From NCBI GenBank assembly GCA_002005325.1, contig CP017315.1, positions 806,001-870,000 of the forward strand: 64,000 nt of DNA, read 5' to 3'. Made by a program: the position numbers and the translations under genes. The notes under the pieces are model-generated. The model was not told the origin of the DNA. It did no database searches and saw only the letters and a list, made by a program, of their open reading frames with translations. The stretch is from Candidatus Tokpelaia hoelldoblerii. Lineage in GTDB: Bacteria; Pseudomonadota; Alphaproteobacteria; Rhizobiales; Rhizobiaceae. Shown piece after piece: positions 17,462 through 26,734 of the stretch. Numbering within the stretch: the first letter of the stretch is position 1; each line of letters opens with the position of its first letter.

Positions 17462-18895
17462 TTATCCTGCCTTTTTGGTCGGAATAAGCATAAAGGCCGG
17501 AATATCATCACCAAAGCCGGTTGCTGCTGTTGCAGAAGGGGCTTCTTTCTGCTTTTGTTTGGCGGGTTTGGACTGTGCCGCCTGTTTGTCTTTAACAGTT
17601 TTCTCCTGCTGCTTCACCGGTTTGGGCTTCGTGACTTTCTGCTTGTCGCCTTTGGCCGGCTTTTTATCCTGCTTGGCAGGCTTTTCCTTTTTGTCTCCGG
17701 TGTTCTTGTTGTCTTCTTCTGTTGATGGAAGAGTGGACAAATCACCATCCAGCCATTCAATATTTTCACCAATCATGGCTTCAATTGCTTTCACGTATTT
17801 CATATCTGTTTTGGTGACAATCGTGAACGCCTTGCCAGGACGCCCCGCGCGGCCGGTACGGCCAATGCGGTGGACATAATCTTCTGCGTGGGTGGGTACA
17901 TCAAAATTGAAAACATGGCTGACATCAGGAATATCAAGCCCGCGGGCAGCAACGTCTGAAGCCACCAGCAATTGCAGGCGATTATCCTTGAAATTGGAGA
18001 GTGTCGTCATGCGCGAGCGCTGATCCATATCGCCATGCAGCGCACCGACATTAAATTCATGCTTGACCAATGAGCGGAAAAGCTCTGAAACGTCCCGTTT
18101 GCGGTTGCAGAAGATAATGGCATTCTTCAGTCCATCCCCTTCCGCTTTGATCAGATCCCGCAGGATTGCGCGTTTATCCCATGCTTTGGGGCCGGATTTT
18201 ACCAACCGTTGCGTGATGGTGCGTGCGGTGCTGGAGGCCTGCGCGACTTCCACCCGCTCCGGGTTATGTAAAAACTGCTCGGTCAGGCGGGTAATTTCCG
18301 GCGGCATGGTGGCCGAGAAGAACAGGGTCTGCCGCGTGAACGGGATAAGTTTGCAAATGCGTTCAATATCCGGAATAAAGCCCATATCCAGCATACGGTC
18401 AGCTTCATCAATAACCAGAATTTCAACTCCGGTCAGAAGCAGTTTGCCACGCTCGAAATGGTCAAGCAGGCGGCCGGGGGTGGCAATCAGCACATCCGCG
18501 CCGCGTTCCAGCTTGCGTTCCTGATCTTCAAACGAGACACCGCCAATCAGCAAAGCCATATTCAGGCGCTGATTGGAACCGTATTTAGTAAAATTTTCCG
18601 CAACCTGTGCTGCAAGTTCGCGCGTTGGCTCCAGAATAAGGGTGCGTGGCATCCGTGCCCGGGCGCGGCCTTTTTCCAGCAAAGTGAGCATGGGTAACAC
18701 AAAAGATGCCGTTTTTCCCGTGCCTGTCTGGGCAATGCCCAGAACATCACGGCGCTGCAAAACATGCGGAATAGAGCTTGCCTGAATGGGGGTAGGGACT
18801 TGGTAGCCCGCGGCTTCTACTGCTGACAATACTTTGTCGGACAGACCAAGGTCTGCAAAAGTAGCTGAATCTGTTGTTTTTGTTTCTTGGGTCAC
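17462..18895 (-). CDS. DEAD-box ATP-dependent RNA helicase, RhlE-like
   Basis: RNA helicase for ribosome assembly, RNA decay or cold growth. The helicase core has the Q motif, Walker A AQTGTGKTASF, PTRELAAQV, DEAD (VIDEADRMLDMGF), SAT, and the C-terminal motifs ARGLDIPDV and HRIGRTGRAGRPG. After about residue 385 comes a lysine-, glutamine- and proline-rich tail ending in ATGFGDDIPAFMLIP, typical of RhlE-type basic tails. The start codon is GTG. It is convergent with gltX, and no clear terminator separates them. Which RhlE paralogue this is cannot be told. Confidence 0.93.
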   Translation of the reverse strand: MTQETKTTDSATFADLGLSDKVLSAVEAAGYQVPTPIQASSIPHVLQRRDVLGIAQTGTGKTASFVLPMLTLLEKGRARARMPRTLILEPTRELAAQVAENFTKYGSNQRLNMALLIGGVSFEDQERKLERGADVLIATPGRLLDHFERGKLLLTGVEILVIDEADRMLDMGFIPDIERICKLIPFTRQTLFFSATMPPEITRLTEQFLHNPERVEVAQASSTARTITQRLVKSGPKAWDKRAILRDLIKAEGDGLKNAIIFCNRKRDVSELFRSLVKHEFNVGALHGDMDQRSRMTTLSNFKDNRLQLLVASDVAARGLDIPDVSHVFNFDVPTHAEDYVHRIGRTGRAGRPGKAFTIVTKTDMKYVKAIEAMIGENIEWLDGDLSTLPSTEEDNKNTGDKKEKPAKQDKKPAKGDKQKVTKPKPVKQQEKTVKDKQAAQSKPAKQKQKEAPSATAATGFGDDIPAFMLIPTKKAG

Positions 18896-19072
18896 TTTGA
18901 TTATCTTGTCTATTTAGAAAATTCTAAAGCGCAGATGAAATCATCAATTCATCCTGTATATTTAGTATAGGTGTTATGGTGCATGCTGCAAAATGTCAAC
19001 TGTCCTGCAGGCAAAAGCAAAGAAAATACAACGGTTTTCAATCAAAAACGATAAAACTTCGAGATTTCTGTT

Positions 19073-19837
19073 TTAGCAATAGCGAAATTGCTCGGACAAT
19101 ATTCTTTCATCCCATGAATGGCTGGGGTCAAAAAGAATGCAGGCAAATACATCTTTTGCGGTATTGACCGTGACGGATTGTACGGATTTGACTTCGATAT
19201 TATCAGCCGCAACGTTAACAGGACGTTTTGCGGCTTCCAGCATATCAAAATGCACCTGTGCGGTATCAGGTATCAAGGCGCCATGCCAGCGGCGCGGCCG
19301 GAAAGGGCTGACAGGTGTCAGCGCCAGCAGCGGCGCCAGCAATGGCAGAATAGGCCCCTGGGCAGAAAGATTATAAGCTGTAGAGCCTGCCGGTGTTGCT
19401 ACCATGACACCGTCACAGATCAGTTCTTCCATACGGACTTTGTCATCAACGCTGATTTTGATTTTTGCTGCCTGATAAGATTGGCGGAACAGCGATATTT
19501 CGTTGATTGCCAGTGCTTCAATATGGCCATCGCGTTCTGACTGGGTAACCATGCGTAAAGGGTGAATCCGCTCCATATGTGCTGTGGCGATCTTGTCATC
19601 CAGCCCGTCTTCTGCATATTCGTTCATCAAAAAACCGATTGAACCGCGATTCATACCGTATATCGGTTTGTTGGTGTTCATAAAATTACGCAGCACGTGC
19701 AGCATTGTGCCGTCCCCGCCGAGCACAATAATAACATCGGCATTTTCAACGTCTGACTGGCCATAGCGTTTGCCAAGTTTATGGCTTGCAGCCCTGGCTT
19801 CCTGAGTTTCAGCAGCAATGAAATGGAATCTGGTCAT
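19073..19837 (-). CDS. nadK: NAD kinase
   Basis: Phosphorylates NAD+ to NADP+. The 254-aa protein shows the GGDGT motif (VIIVLGGDGTMLHVLRNF, about residues 34-51), the NE motif in ALAINEISLFR and the conserved glycine-rich CDGVMVATPAGSTAYNLSAQG. It lies between the helicase and the FliO-like gene, all on the minus strand but with gaps over 100 bases, so it is probably transcribed alone. With nadE in the same window the last two steps to NADP are encoded close together. Confidence 0.96.
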   Translation of the reverse strand: MTRFHFIAAETQEARAASHKLGKRYGQSDVENADVIIVLGGDGTMLHVLRNFMNTNKPIYGMNRGSIGFLMNEYAEDGLDDKIATAHMERIHPLRMVTQSERDGHIEALAINEISLFRQSYQAAKIKISVDDKVRMEELICDGVMVATPAGSTAYNLSAQGPILPLLAPLLALTPVSPFRPRRWHGALIPDTAQVHFDMLEAAKRPVNVAADNIEVKSVQSVTVNTAKDVFACILFDPSHSWDERILSEQFRYC

Positions 19838-19978
19838 TAAGGCCTGTCCTGTGCGTTAAAAAATAATACAAGCATTATAAACAGTTGAGCATAATTCATA
19901 TTATGCTGATATGTCCCGAATCAGAACATATCAGCATTCCATATAGGCAGGAAAAAACTTGGCTGGCAAACCCGCCTG

Positions 19979-21136
19979 TCAGTTTTTGTTCGGCAAGGGG
20001 GTTTTCAGGTTGATCTGCGTGCGCAGCAACTCTTCCTGAATGAGCTTTTCAAAATCCTTGTTGTCTGTGGGCAGAAACGGTTTGAAATCTGTCTGGCCTT
20101 TTTTTTCAGGCGGTTTTCTGCTTTCTGCCTTGACTGTTTCGCTTTTCAGCTTCACAAAAAGCGGGGGACGCGGCTGCGCTTCCTGATCAGGCAGAAGATT
20201 GGCAGGAGTTGTCTTATGTGTGGTGGGCGTTGTTGTATTCTGTAGCGTTTGCGAAGCAACAGAAACAGGCTTGAGCGCCGGCGGCTGGCTGTATGCCGGT
20301 TTCTCAGGGGCAGATGTTGCAGCCTTTGACGCTGTGGTGTGTGTCCGGGCAGACAGCGGTATTCTTGCTGTTTGTGGTGCTGGTGCTTTCTGCTGCCTGG
20401 GCTGCAATTCGTGCAGGCGTGCGTTTGCCGCCGGCTGTCGGACTGATGAGGCAGGATGTGCTGTACCTGCTTTGGGCGCGGGTGCCTGGGCTGCGGAGGG
20501 CAGAATGTGGCTTTCATCCCCGGCTTCCAGTAAAAAATCATCCTGTACGGCCTGTTCAATCGCTAATAGCATGGCTTCCGCCTCATCTTCCAGCAGGGGC
20601 GTATCCTGCTTTGGGGCGGCACTGTTCTGGCCGGCATTTGCACCGGGCTGTTTTGTGGCAGGAGTTTTCCTGGCGGGGACAGGTGCCGGTTCGTCCGTGC
20701 CGGTTTCGACAGTTCTGGCCTGTATCACAGCAGGCACGGCCTGTTCCTCAGCGGGTCTTTCATGAGGAAGAAGGGCAGGCTGTACTGGCGGAGCGGCTTT
20801 GACTGCCTTCTGTTTTTCGGCCACGCGTTTTTCAATATCCGGCGGAGTGATATTGCATTCAATCACCACATCGCTGGGACCGCCGATCAGAATCAGATGC
20901 TCTGTATCATCACGGCGTACCAGAACGATACGGCGCTGGGCATCAACCGCGGCGGCATCGCGGACGGAAAGCCGCATGGGGCGGTTTTTCCCGAGTACGA
21001 CAAATAATGCCTTGTTGCGGTGGCGTAAAAAAGTAACGCCAAGCCATGCAATGAACGCAAGCGCGCTTAATCCGATGACGTAGCTGACAACTTGCGCTGC
21101 ATCTGCACCGATCTGGGTGCTAAGCCAGGAATACAT
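19979..21136 (-). CDS. Membrane protein with FliO-like domain
   Basis: 385 aa. One membrane helix (about residues 15-38, YVIGLSALAFIAWLGVTFL) is followed by a compact FliO/MopB-like domain: RMAVRDA-type segment RLSVRDAAAVDAQRRIVLVR and HLILIGGPSDVVIE. From about residue 115 it is a low-complexity tail rich in A, P, Q, K and T with no recognisable fold. FliO assists flagellar export in motile bacteria, but in Rhizobiales similar proteins sit divergently from cckA without flagellar genes, as here, so a flagellar role is not implied. GGAG precedes the ATG. Function unknown. Confidence 0.8.
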   Translation of the reverse strand: MYSWLSTQIGADAAQVVSYVIGLSALAFIAWLGVTFLRHRNKALFVVLGKNRPMRLSVRDAAAVDAQRRIVLVRRDDTEHLILIGGPSDVVIECNITPPDIEKRVAEKQKAVKAAPPVQPALLPHERPAEEQAVPAVIQARTVETGTDEPAPVPARKTPATKQPGANAGQNSAAPKQDTPLLEDEAEAMLLAIEQAVQDDFLLEAGDESHILPSAAQAPAPKAGTAHPASSVRQPAANARLHELQPRQQKAPAPQTARIPLSARTHTTASKAATSAPEKPAYSQPPALKPVSVASQTLQNTTTPTTHKTTPANLLPDQEAQPRPPLFVKLKSETVKAESRKPPEKKGQTDFKPFLPTDNKDFEKLIQEELLRTQINLKTPLPNKN

Positions 21137-21486
21137 GGGAACTCTCCATTCTTATCAAAGCATTTCCTGTTCTGATCTCATACCGGAGGCAGCCAGGAAA
21201 TGCGCCACATCAAAGACCGGGCTTTGCTCAGGATTCATCTGTCAATCCGGAAACAGCCCAGGCGGAAAACATGAATCCAGCTTGTTTAACCGCAGATTTT
21301 GCATAAGTGCAAGGAACACTGTAAACGAAATATTAATAAATGGGAATGTGAAAAGTTGATACAGAAAGCCACTGATCCACAGCCAATTTACACAAAATGC
21401 CCTATATAAGACAATCAGTATTTGCAGCAGGCCTGTCAGTATGCTTGAAATAAAACGGGAAATATTAACCCTTGAAGGGCGGTAAT
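21137..21486. other. 350-base divergent intergenic region between the FliO-like gene and cckA
   Basis: No open reading frame with coding character and no tRNA or clear hairpin. It must hold the promoters of both divergent genes. I looked for the CtrA motif TTAA-N7-TTAA and saw no exact match. Confidence 0.6.
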
Positions 21487-24078
21487 ATGAGTGCCAGGGA
21501 TTCTTCCATATGCGGTTTCACGGAAACTGAAATGACCTCTTCCTTTGTTGAAAAACAGAGCGGCGGGGTGATTTTCTGGCGTGTCATTGCCGCTTTGGCT
21601 GTTATTGTCGGCGGTGTCTTTTCCTGGTGCGCTGCAAAGCAAATGCTGGAACCTGAACTTTTGCTGATCCTGCTTGGCGCTTACGCTGGCATAGGCATGT
21701 TTTTTCTGTTGTGCGCTGCCTCTGGCGCATGCCGCTTTTCTGCCGATGAGCAAAACTGGCTGCCGGCTATCGTCTCGCTGGAACTGCTGGAACAGGCGGT
21801 CGTCCTGACCAATGAACATGGCTCGGTGCGTTATATGAATGCCGCTTATCGGCGGTTGAGTGAAAACCGGCGCGAAGGCCTGGATGTTTTGCTTGGATAT
21901 GATGAAACAGCAGCAAGAATCATCTACCGTTTGAACCGTTCTGCCAGGGAAGGGCATGAAGGACAGGGAGAAATCGATCTGGCGGGCAATTTTGTTTACA
22001 CGGTCACAGTAAAACCGTTCAGGCTTGACGGTCATGCCATGCGGATATGGGCCTTGAGCCGGCAAAGCAAAAAGCAAAGTGTCCTTGTCGGTGATTTGCA
22101 GGATGCTGTCAGCCATCTTGATTATGCGCCTGCCGGGTTTGCCGCATGGGACGGGCAAGGGCGTATCGGTTATCTCAATGCGACACTTGCCGGATGGCTG
22201 GGATTTGATCTTGCCACTTTTACCCCCGGAGAGATGATGTTGGGCACGCTTGTCGGGGCGGAGAATATGGCGCGTATTCATGAGGCGCTGACACATTCAG
22301 CAGCCATGCCTGTTGTCATGCCCGAACTTGATTTCAGAAGTGGCGGACAGCAACCGCGCCGTTTGCGGCTTTATATCACACGGGTGATGGAGGGCGGTTT
22401 TTTTCGTGCCATCATTTTGCCGGTGGATGCCAGGCAGCCGCATTCTTCCCCGGACAGAACAGTGCAGGGCGGGCAGGATATCCTGCAGTTTAAAAATTAT
22501 TTTGACATAAGCCCTGTGGCGCTTGCTGTCATTGATGAAACCTGTACTGTCAAACGCGCCAATATGCGTTTCAGGCAATTGTTTAATCTGAATACCGGAA
22601 GAGAAGAACCGCAGGGCTTGCAGGATTTTCTGGCCATGCTGGAGCAAGGGAGTGCGGAAAGAGCAGGGCTTGCCATTCGGCAGGCGCTTGACCATGGCAC
22701 AGGGCAGGCCATTGCGGTTGAAGCCGTTTTGAATGGCGAGGAAGAACGCTATGTCCGCCTTTATATCAATGCTGTCCGCCAGGGAGAAAGTGATGTCGCT
22801 GCGGTTGTGCTCTCGGTGATTGAAACAACTGAACAGCGCGCGCTTGAACAGCATATGGAACACAGCCAGAAGATGCAGGCTGTCGGCCAGCTTGCGGGCG
22901 GTATTGCGCATGACTTCAACAATGTGCTGACGGCGATTATCATGTCGTGCGATTTCCTGCTTGGTAACCACCGCAATTCCGACCCGTCACATCAGGATAT
23001 TATGAATATCAAGAACAGTGCCAACCGGGCGGCGTCGCTTGTTCAGCAATTACTGGCATTTTCCCGCCGGCAGACCCTGCGCCCTGAAGTGCTGGATCTG
23101 ACAGAAAGACTGGTGGATCTGCGGCCGCTGGTGACAAAGCTTGTCGGTCATACAAACCGGCTGGAACTGGAGCATGGCCGCGCGTTGTGGCCGGTCAAGG
23201 CGGATGGGGCCGAGCTTGGGCGCGTTATCATGAATCTGGCAGCCAATGCCCGCGATGCCATGCCAGCGGGCGGTGTGCTCAAAATCCGCACCGCCAATAT
23301 TATTGAACCGGAAAGCCGCAATTTTGATTATCAGAATTTTACGCCCGGGGATTATGTCCTCATTGAGGTGAGTGACAGCGGCAACGGCATTGCACCGGGT
23401 ATTCTGGCAAAAATCTTTGACCCGTTCTTCACCACCAAGGAGGTCGGCAAAGGCACGGGGCTTGGCTTGTCAACGGTTTACGGGATTATCACCCAGACCG
23501 GCGGCTATATCCATTGCGATTCCGGGCCGGGCCGGGGTGCGCGTTTCAGCATTTATCTGCCGCGTTATGTGGAAAATGCGCAGGACCGGCAGGAAAGCCG
23601 GCTGGCGCAGGAGCGTCGCGAGGCGGAAAAACAGGTGATAAACAAGCCGGTTGATCTTTCCGGTTCAGCCACGGTATTGCTGGTTGAGGATGAAGACGCG
23701 GTGCGTATGGGCGGGATGAAGGCTCTGCAGTCGCGCGGTTATACGGTGCTGGAGGCGGCAAGCGGGATTGAGGCGCTGGAAGTTATGAAAGAAAATGACG
23801 GGCAGATTGATATTGTTGTTTCTGATGTGGTCATGCCGGAAATGGACGGCCCGACTTTATTCAAGGAAATAAGGACGCGGTACCCTGATATGAAATTTGT
23901 CTTTGTTTCAGGCTATGCGCGTGATGCTTTTGCCGGAAAATTACCGGAAGACGCACAATTTGCTTTTCTGGCAAAGCCGTTTTCTTTAAAACAACTGGCG
24001 ACAACGGTGAAGGAAATGCTTGCGGAGCCCAATACCGTAAGCCCCGCACCCCGCGAAAACAGTCACGCTGCTTTATAA
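21487..24078 (+). CDS. cckA: Hybrid sensor histidine kinase CckA
   Basis: Essential cell-cycle kinase of alphaproteobacteria that feeds phosphate through ChpT to CtrA and CpdR. The protein (863 aa) has two N-terminal membrane helices (about residues 27-65), at least two PAS-like regions, the HisKA box QLAGGIAHDFNNVLTAI, an ATPase domain with DSGNGIAPGILAKIFDPFF and KGTGLGLSTVYGI, and a C-terminal receiver domain with the phospho-aspartate in IDIVVSDVVMPEMDGP. The start at 21487 has AAGGGCGGT upstream; a TTG five codons earlier is less likely. Divergence from a FliO-like gene is the usual context. Confidence 0.95.
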   Translation: MSARDSSICGFTETEMTSSFVEKQSGGVIFWRVIAALAVIVGGVFSWCAAKQMLEPELLLILLGAYAGIGMFFLLCAASGACRFSADEQNWLPAIVSLELLEQAVVLTNEHGSVRYMNAAYRRLSENRREGLDVLLGYDETAARIIYRLNRSAREGHEGQGEIDLAGNFVYTVTVKPFRLDGHAMRIWALSRQSKKQSVLVGDLQDAVSHLDYAPAGFAAWDGQGRIGYLNATLAGWLGFDLATFTPGEMMLGTLVGAENMARIHEALTHSAAMPVVMPELDFRSGGQQPRRLRLYITRVMEGGFFRAIILPVDARQPHSSPDRTVQGGQDILQFKNYFDISPVALAVIDETCTVKRANMRFRQLFNLNTGREEPQGLQDFLAMLEQGSAERAGLAIRQALDHGTGQAIAVEAVLNGEEERYVRLYINAVRQGESDVAAVVLSVIETTEQRALEQHMEHSQKMQAVGQLAGGIAHDFNNVLTAIIMSCDFLLGNHRNSDPSHQDIMNIKNSANRAASLVQQLLAFSRRQTLRPEVLDLTERLVDLRPLVTKLVGHTNRLELEHGRALWPVKADGAELGRVIMNLAANARDAMPAGGVLKIRTANIIEPESRNFDYQNFTPGDYVLIEVSDSGNGIAPGILAKIFDPFFTTKEVGKGTGLGLSTVYGIITQTGGYIHCDSGPGRGARFSIYLPRYVENAQDRQESRLAQERREAEKQVINKPVDLSGSATVLLVEDEDAVRMGGMKALQSRGYTVLEAASGIEALEVMKENDGQIDIVVSDVVMPEMDGPTLFKEIRTRYPDMKFVFVSGYARDAFAGKLPEDAQFAFLAKPFSLKQLATTVKEMLAEPNTVSPAPRENSHAAL

Positions 24079-24210
24079 AATGCTGGCAAGTGGATTGCAA
24101 TCATGGCTATAGAGTGGCATTGTGCGCACATAAATCATGTAACGTTAAGAGCCATTCGGGGTTTATTGGATAGATCGCCAATGGTCCGGACAACAAAAAG
24201 GAAGACACAT

Positions 24211-25329
24211 ATGCGGCGATCTCTGGTTTCGGCTTTTACGGCTTTGTTGATGGGGGGCACGATGACGGCCGCACCGGCTTTGGCTGATATCACTATCGGG
24301 TTTATCGGGCCGGTTACAGGGCCTGTTGCGGCCTATGGCATTCAGGCAAGCAATGGCGCGCAAACTGCTATTGAGGCGATCAATGCCAGGGGCGGGATCA
24401 ATGGTGAGAACCTCGTCCTGAAAATTTATGATGATGCGGCTGATCCCAAACAGGCTGTTTCTGCCGCCAATCAGGTGGCGGGCGATGGCGTGCTTTTTGT
24501 TGTCGGCCCTGTAACGTCCAATGCGGCTATGCCGGCTTCCAATGTTCTGGAAGAAAACGGCATTGTGATGGTTACGCCTTCGGCAACGGGGTCTGAATTG
24601 AGCAGCCGCGGCTTGTGGAATGTTTTCCGTGTTATCGGGCGCGATGACCAGCAGGCGGATTATGCCGCTGAATATGTTGCCAGGCACTGGCCGGACAAGC
24701 GCATTGCCGTTGTGCATGACAATGAAACCTATGGCAAGGGGCTTGCGGATTCTTTCAGGGAAGCGCTGAATGCGGCCGGTGTGAAGGAAGTCTATTATGG
24801 TTCTGTCACCCGTGGTGAAAAGGATTATAATGTTATGGTCAACCGCCTGAAAGATGAAAAGGTTGATTATATTTATTTCGGCGGCTACCACCCGGAAGGC
24901 GGTATTCTGTTGCGTCAGATGCGTGAGCAGGGTGTTAAAGCCATTCTTGTCGGTGGCGAAGGGATGAACACCACCGAGCTTGGCGCTATCGCCGGTGGCG
25001 CCATTGATGGCACAATCTTTACCAGTTCTGTTGATGTCAGCAAGGAGCCTGCCGCCAGGGAAGCGATTGAACAGTTCAAGGCAAAGAATATTCCGGCAGA
25101 AGTCTTCACGATAAACGGTTATGCGGCTGTGCAGGTCTTGGCTGACGGGATTAAAAAAATCGGCAATGCGGATGACCCGGAAGGGGTTGCCGAAGTGCTG
25201 AAATCAGGCAAGCCTGTTCCCACTATCCTGGGGGATATCACCTATGGTGAGCGTGGTGATATGACATCAAAGGCTTTTTCGCTGTTCCAGTGGAAAGATG
25301 CCTCGACAATCGTACCGCTGGCTGATTAA
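24211..25329 (+). CDS. livJ: Branched-chain amino acid ABC transporter substrate-binding protein
   Basis: Periplasmic binding protein of the Leu/Ile/Val type. The 372-aa protein has a signal peptide (MRRSLVSAFTALLMGGTMTA, cleaved near ALA) and the two-lobed LivJ fold with ITIGFIGPVTGPVAAYGIQ, NGAQTAIEAINARGGING and YDDAADPKQAVSAANQ. The start at 24211 has AAAGGAAG upstream and gives a proper signal peptide; earlier in-frame ATGs do not. No permease or ATPase genes are adjacent, so it must work with components encoded elsewhere. A strong terminator follows. Confidence 0.93.
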   Translation: MRRSLVSAFTALLMGGTMTAAPALADITIGFIGPVTGPVAAYGIQASNGAQTAIEAINARGGINGENLVLKIYDDAADPKQAVSAANQVAGDGVLFVVGPVTSNAAMPASNVLEENGIVMVTPSATGSELSSRGLWNVFRVIGRDDQQADYAAEYVARHWPDKRIAVVHDNETYGKGLADSFREALNAAGVKEVYYGSVTRGEKDYNVMVNRLKDEKVDYIYFGGYHPEGGILLRQMREQGVKAILVGGEGMNTTELGAIAGGAIDGTIFTSSVDVSKEPAAREAIEQFKAKNIPAEVFTINGYAAVQVLADGIKKIGNADDPEGVAEVLKSGKPVPTILGDITYGERGDMTSKAFSLFQWKDASTIVPLAD

Positions 25330-25346
25330 ACAGCTTGCAGACAGAT

Positions 25347-25385
25347 AAAAATGGCCAGGATATTTTTATGTCATGGCCATTTTTT
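25347..25385. terminator. Bidirectional terminator after livJ
   Basis: AAAAATGGCC (25347-25356) pairs with GGCCATTTTT (25375-25384); a T-run follows on the plus strand and the mirror-image A-run serves the minus-strand gene that ends at 25407. Confidence 0.88.
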
Positions 25386-25406
25386 GACATTGAAATAGAA
25401 AATACT

Positions 25407-26621
25407 CTAATTACGGGCGAGTATCTGCGACCGGAAAGCCTGTGACAGCGCCTGCGCGCCCTCTTTTTCCATATTTTTGAGCATCTTGCTGCGCGTTTCA
25501 TCCAAAAGTCGGGCAACGGTGTTGTGGCGTCGGGCAACAGGATTGCGTTCATAGCCTGTGCGCTGGAAGAAATTGGCTGTCGGCACTTGCGCGCGAAAAG
25601 CTGCCGGCATGCTGATCATATCAAGCCCGTTGCCGTCACCGGTCAGGTTGAGCATTTCAAGTTCCGCGCCGCTGACCGTGCGTTTAATCCCGTAGGCATG
25701 CAGATGCCGCACTGAGGTGCGCAATTTGTGAATTTGCAACAGGGGGCCGATATCCTTGTCCAGCGTCATGGCGTGAATGCCAAGGCCGACAGGCGTTTTT
25801 GCCAGTTCTGCCTGCGCTGCCCATTGATGGGGGACGCGGCGCGCCTCAATCACCATTTTATCAACAATGGCAGCTTTTTTCTGCAATTGCCGTTGCCTTG
25901 CGGGGCTTTCATAAGCCGCTTGTTTGCGCAAGGTGCCGGCGATTGCCGGGCCGAACTCTGACATAACGCTGACGCTTGCCGTCGCCACCAGCTGGTTGTA
26001 GCCGATTGCGGTTGAAATCGGCTTTGCATCAGCTTTGCCCGGCAGCATACCTGACTGCAGGTCATGGGTGCCGTTACCGCCGGTTTCAAAAGCATAAAGC
26101 GCGACAAGCTGATTGCGCGTCAGGCCGGTTTCCAGTGCGGCATTGGCATAAGCGCGCATAAACTCCGCTTCCGAACCAGGGCGGTCAGGCGTGTAGCCAT
26201 AAACCTGCCGGGCAGAAGCGATAAAATGATCAACGCCCGGAACGGGGGCGCGCTGCACCGGTGGTTTGATGGCGCTGCCCGGTGTGGCGGGGCACGGCGG
26301 ACCGCTATAAACGGGCGGTTGCATCAACACATAATCGTCCAACTGGATGTTTTGCCGGGCTTTGCGTTTTGCTGTGCGCTGGCGCCGTTTTTGCGCAACA
26401 TCATCCCAATAAGCCTGTGCCTGCTGCTCATAGGCATTGTGTGCTCGCTCCCATGCCAGAAATTGCGGGGTTCCGGGTGTTGTAACGGGGCTGATACTTG
26501 CGGTTGTTTCCATAGAGGGGTGCGGCGCAGGCGGGGCAATACGGCGCTGGCTTTTGACGCTGCCGCATCCTGTGATTGCAAGGCTTGTGCCAACCAGCAA
26601 AACTGTTTTAAATGACCACAT
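25407..26621 (-). CDS. Putative lipoprotein with lytic-transglycosylase-like region
   Basis: 404 aa. The N-terminus MWSFKTVLLVGTSLAITGCG is a lipoprotein signal with the lipobox LAITGC (C19). A proline- and glutamine-rich linker follows to about residue 125. The middle region contains NAALETGLTRNQLVALYAFE then TGGNGTHDLQSG and STAIGYNQLV, reminiscent of the catalytic Glu and following strands of lysozyme-like transglycosylases. The rest is helical and basic. I cannot name the family; a cell-wall lytic role is inference from the E-T-G-G segment only. It stands alone. Confidence 0.75.
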   Translation of the reverse strand: MWSFKTVLLVGTSLAITGCGSVKSQRRIAPPAPHPSMETTASISPVTTPGTPQFLAWERAHNAYEQQAQAYWDDVAQKRRQRTAKRKARQNIQLDDYVLMQPPVYSGPPCPATPGSAIKPPVQRAPVPGVDHFIASARQVYGYTPDRPGSEAEFMRAYANAALETGLTRNQLVALYAFETGGNGTHDLQSGMLPGKADAKPISTAIGYNQLVATASVSVMSEFGPAIAGTLRKQAAYESPARQRQLQKKAAIVDKMVIEARRVPHQWAAQAELAKTPVGLGIHAMTLDKDIGPLLQIHKLRTSVRHLHAYGIKRTVSGAELEMLNLTGDGNGLDMISMPAAFRAQVPTANFFQRTGYERNPVARRHNTVARLLDETRSKMLKNMEKEGAQALSQAFRSQILARN

Positions 26622-26734
26622 AAGCCTGACATCCTCTGTTCCGCCTGGAAATAGTCCTCTTCATTATAATGAAAGATATTTTAACAAGATGTAAAGACAA
26701 TCCTTGCGCTGCGGATGAGGCGGTAAATCCGGTT

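Noticed and set aside
17680..17700. TTCCTTTTT core in the helicase gene
   Set aside because: It lies in the lysine-rich coding tail without inverted arms.
24190..24210. Another copy of the AAAAAGGAA element before livJ
   Set aside because: The core is present but there are no paired arms; it is simply the ribosome binding site.
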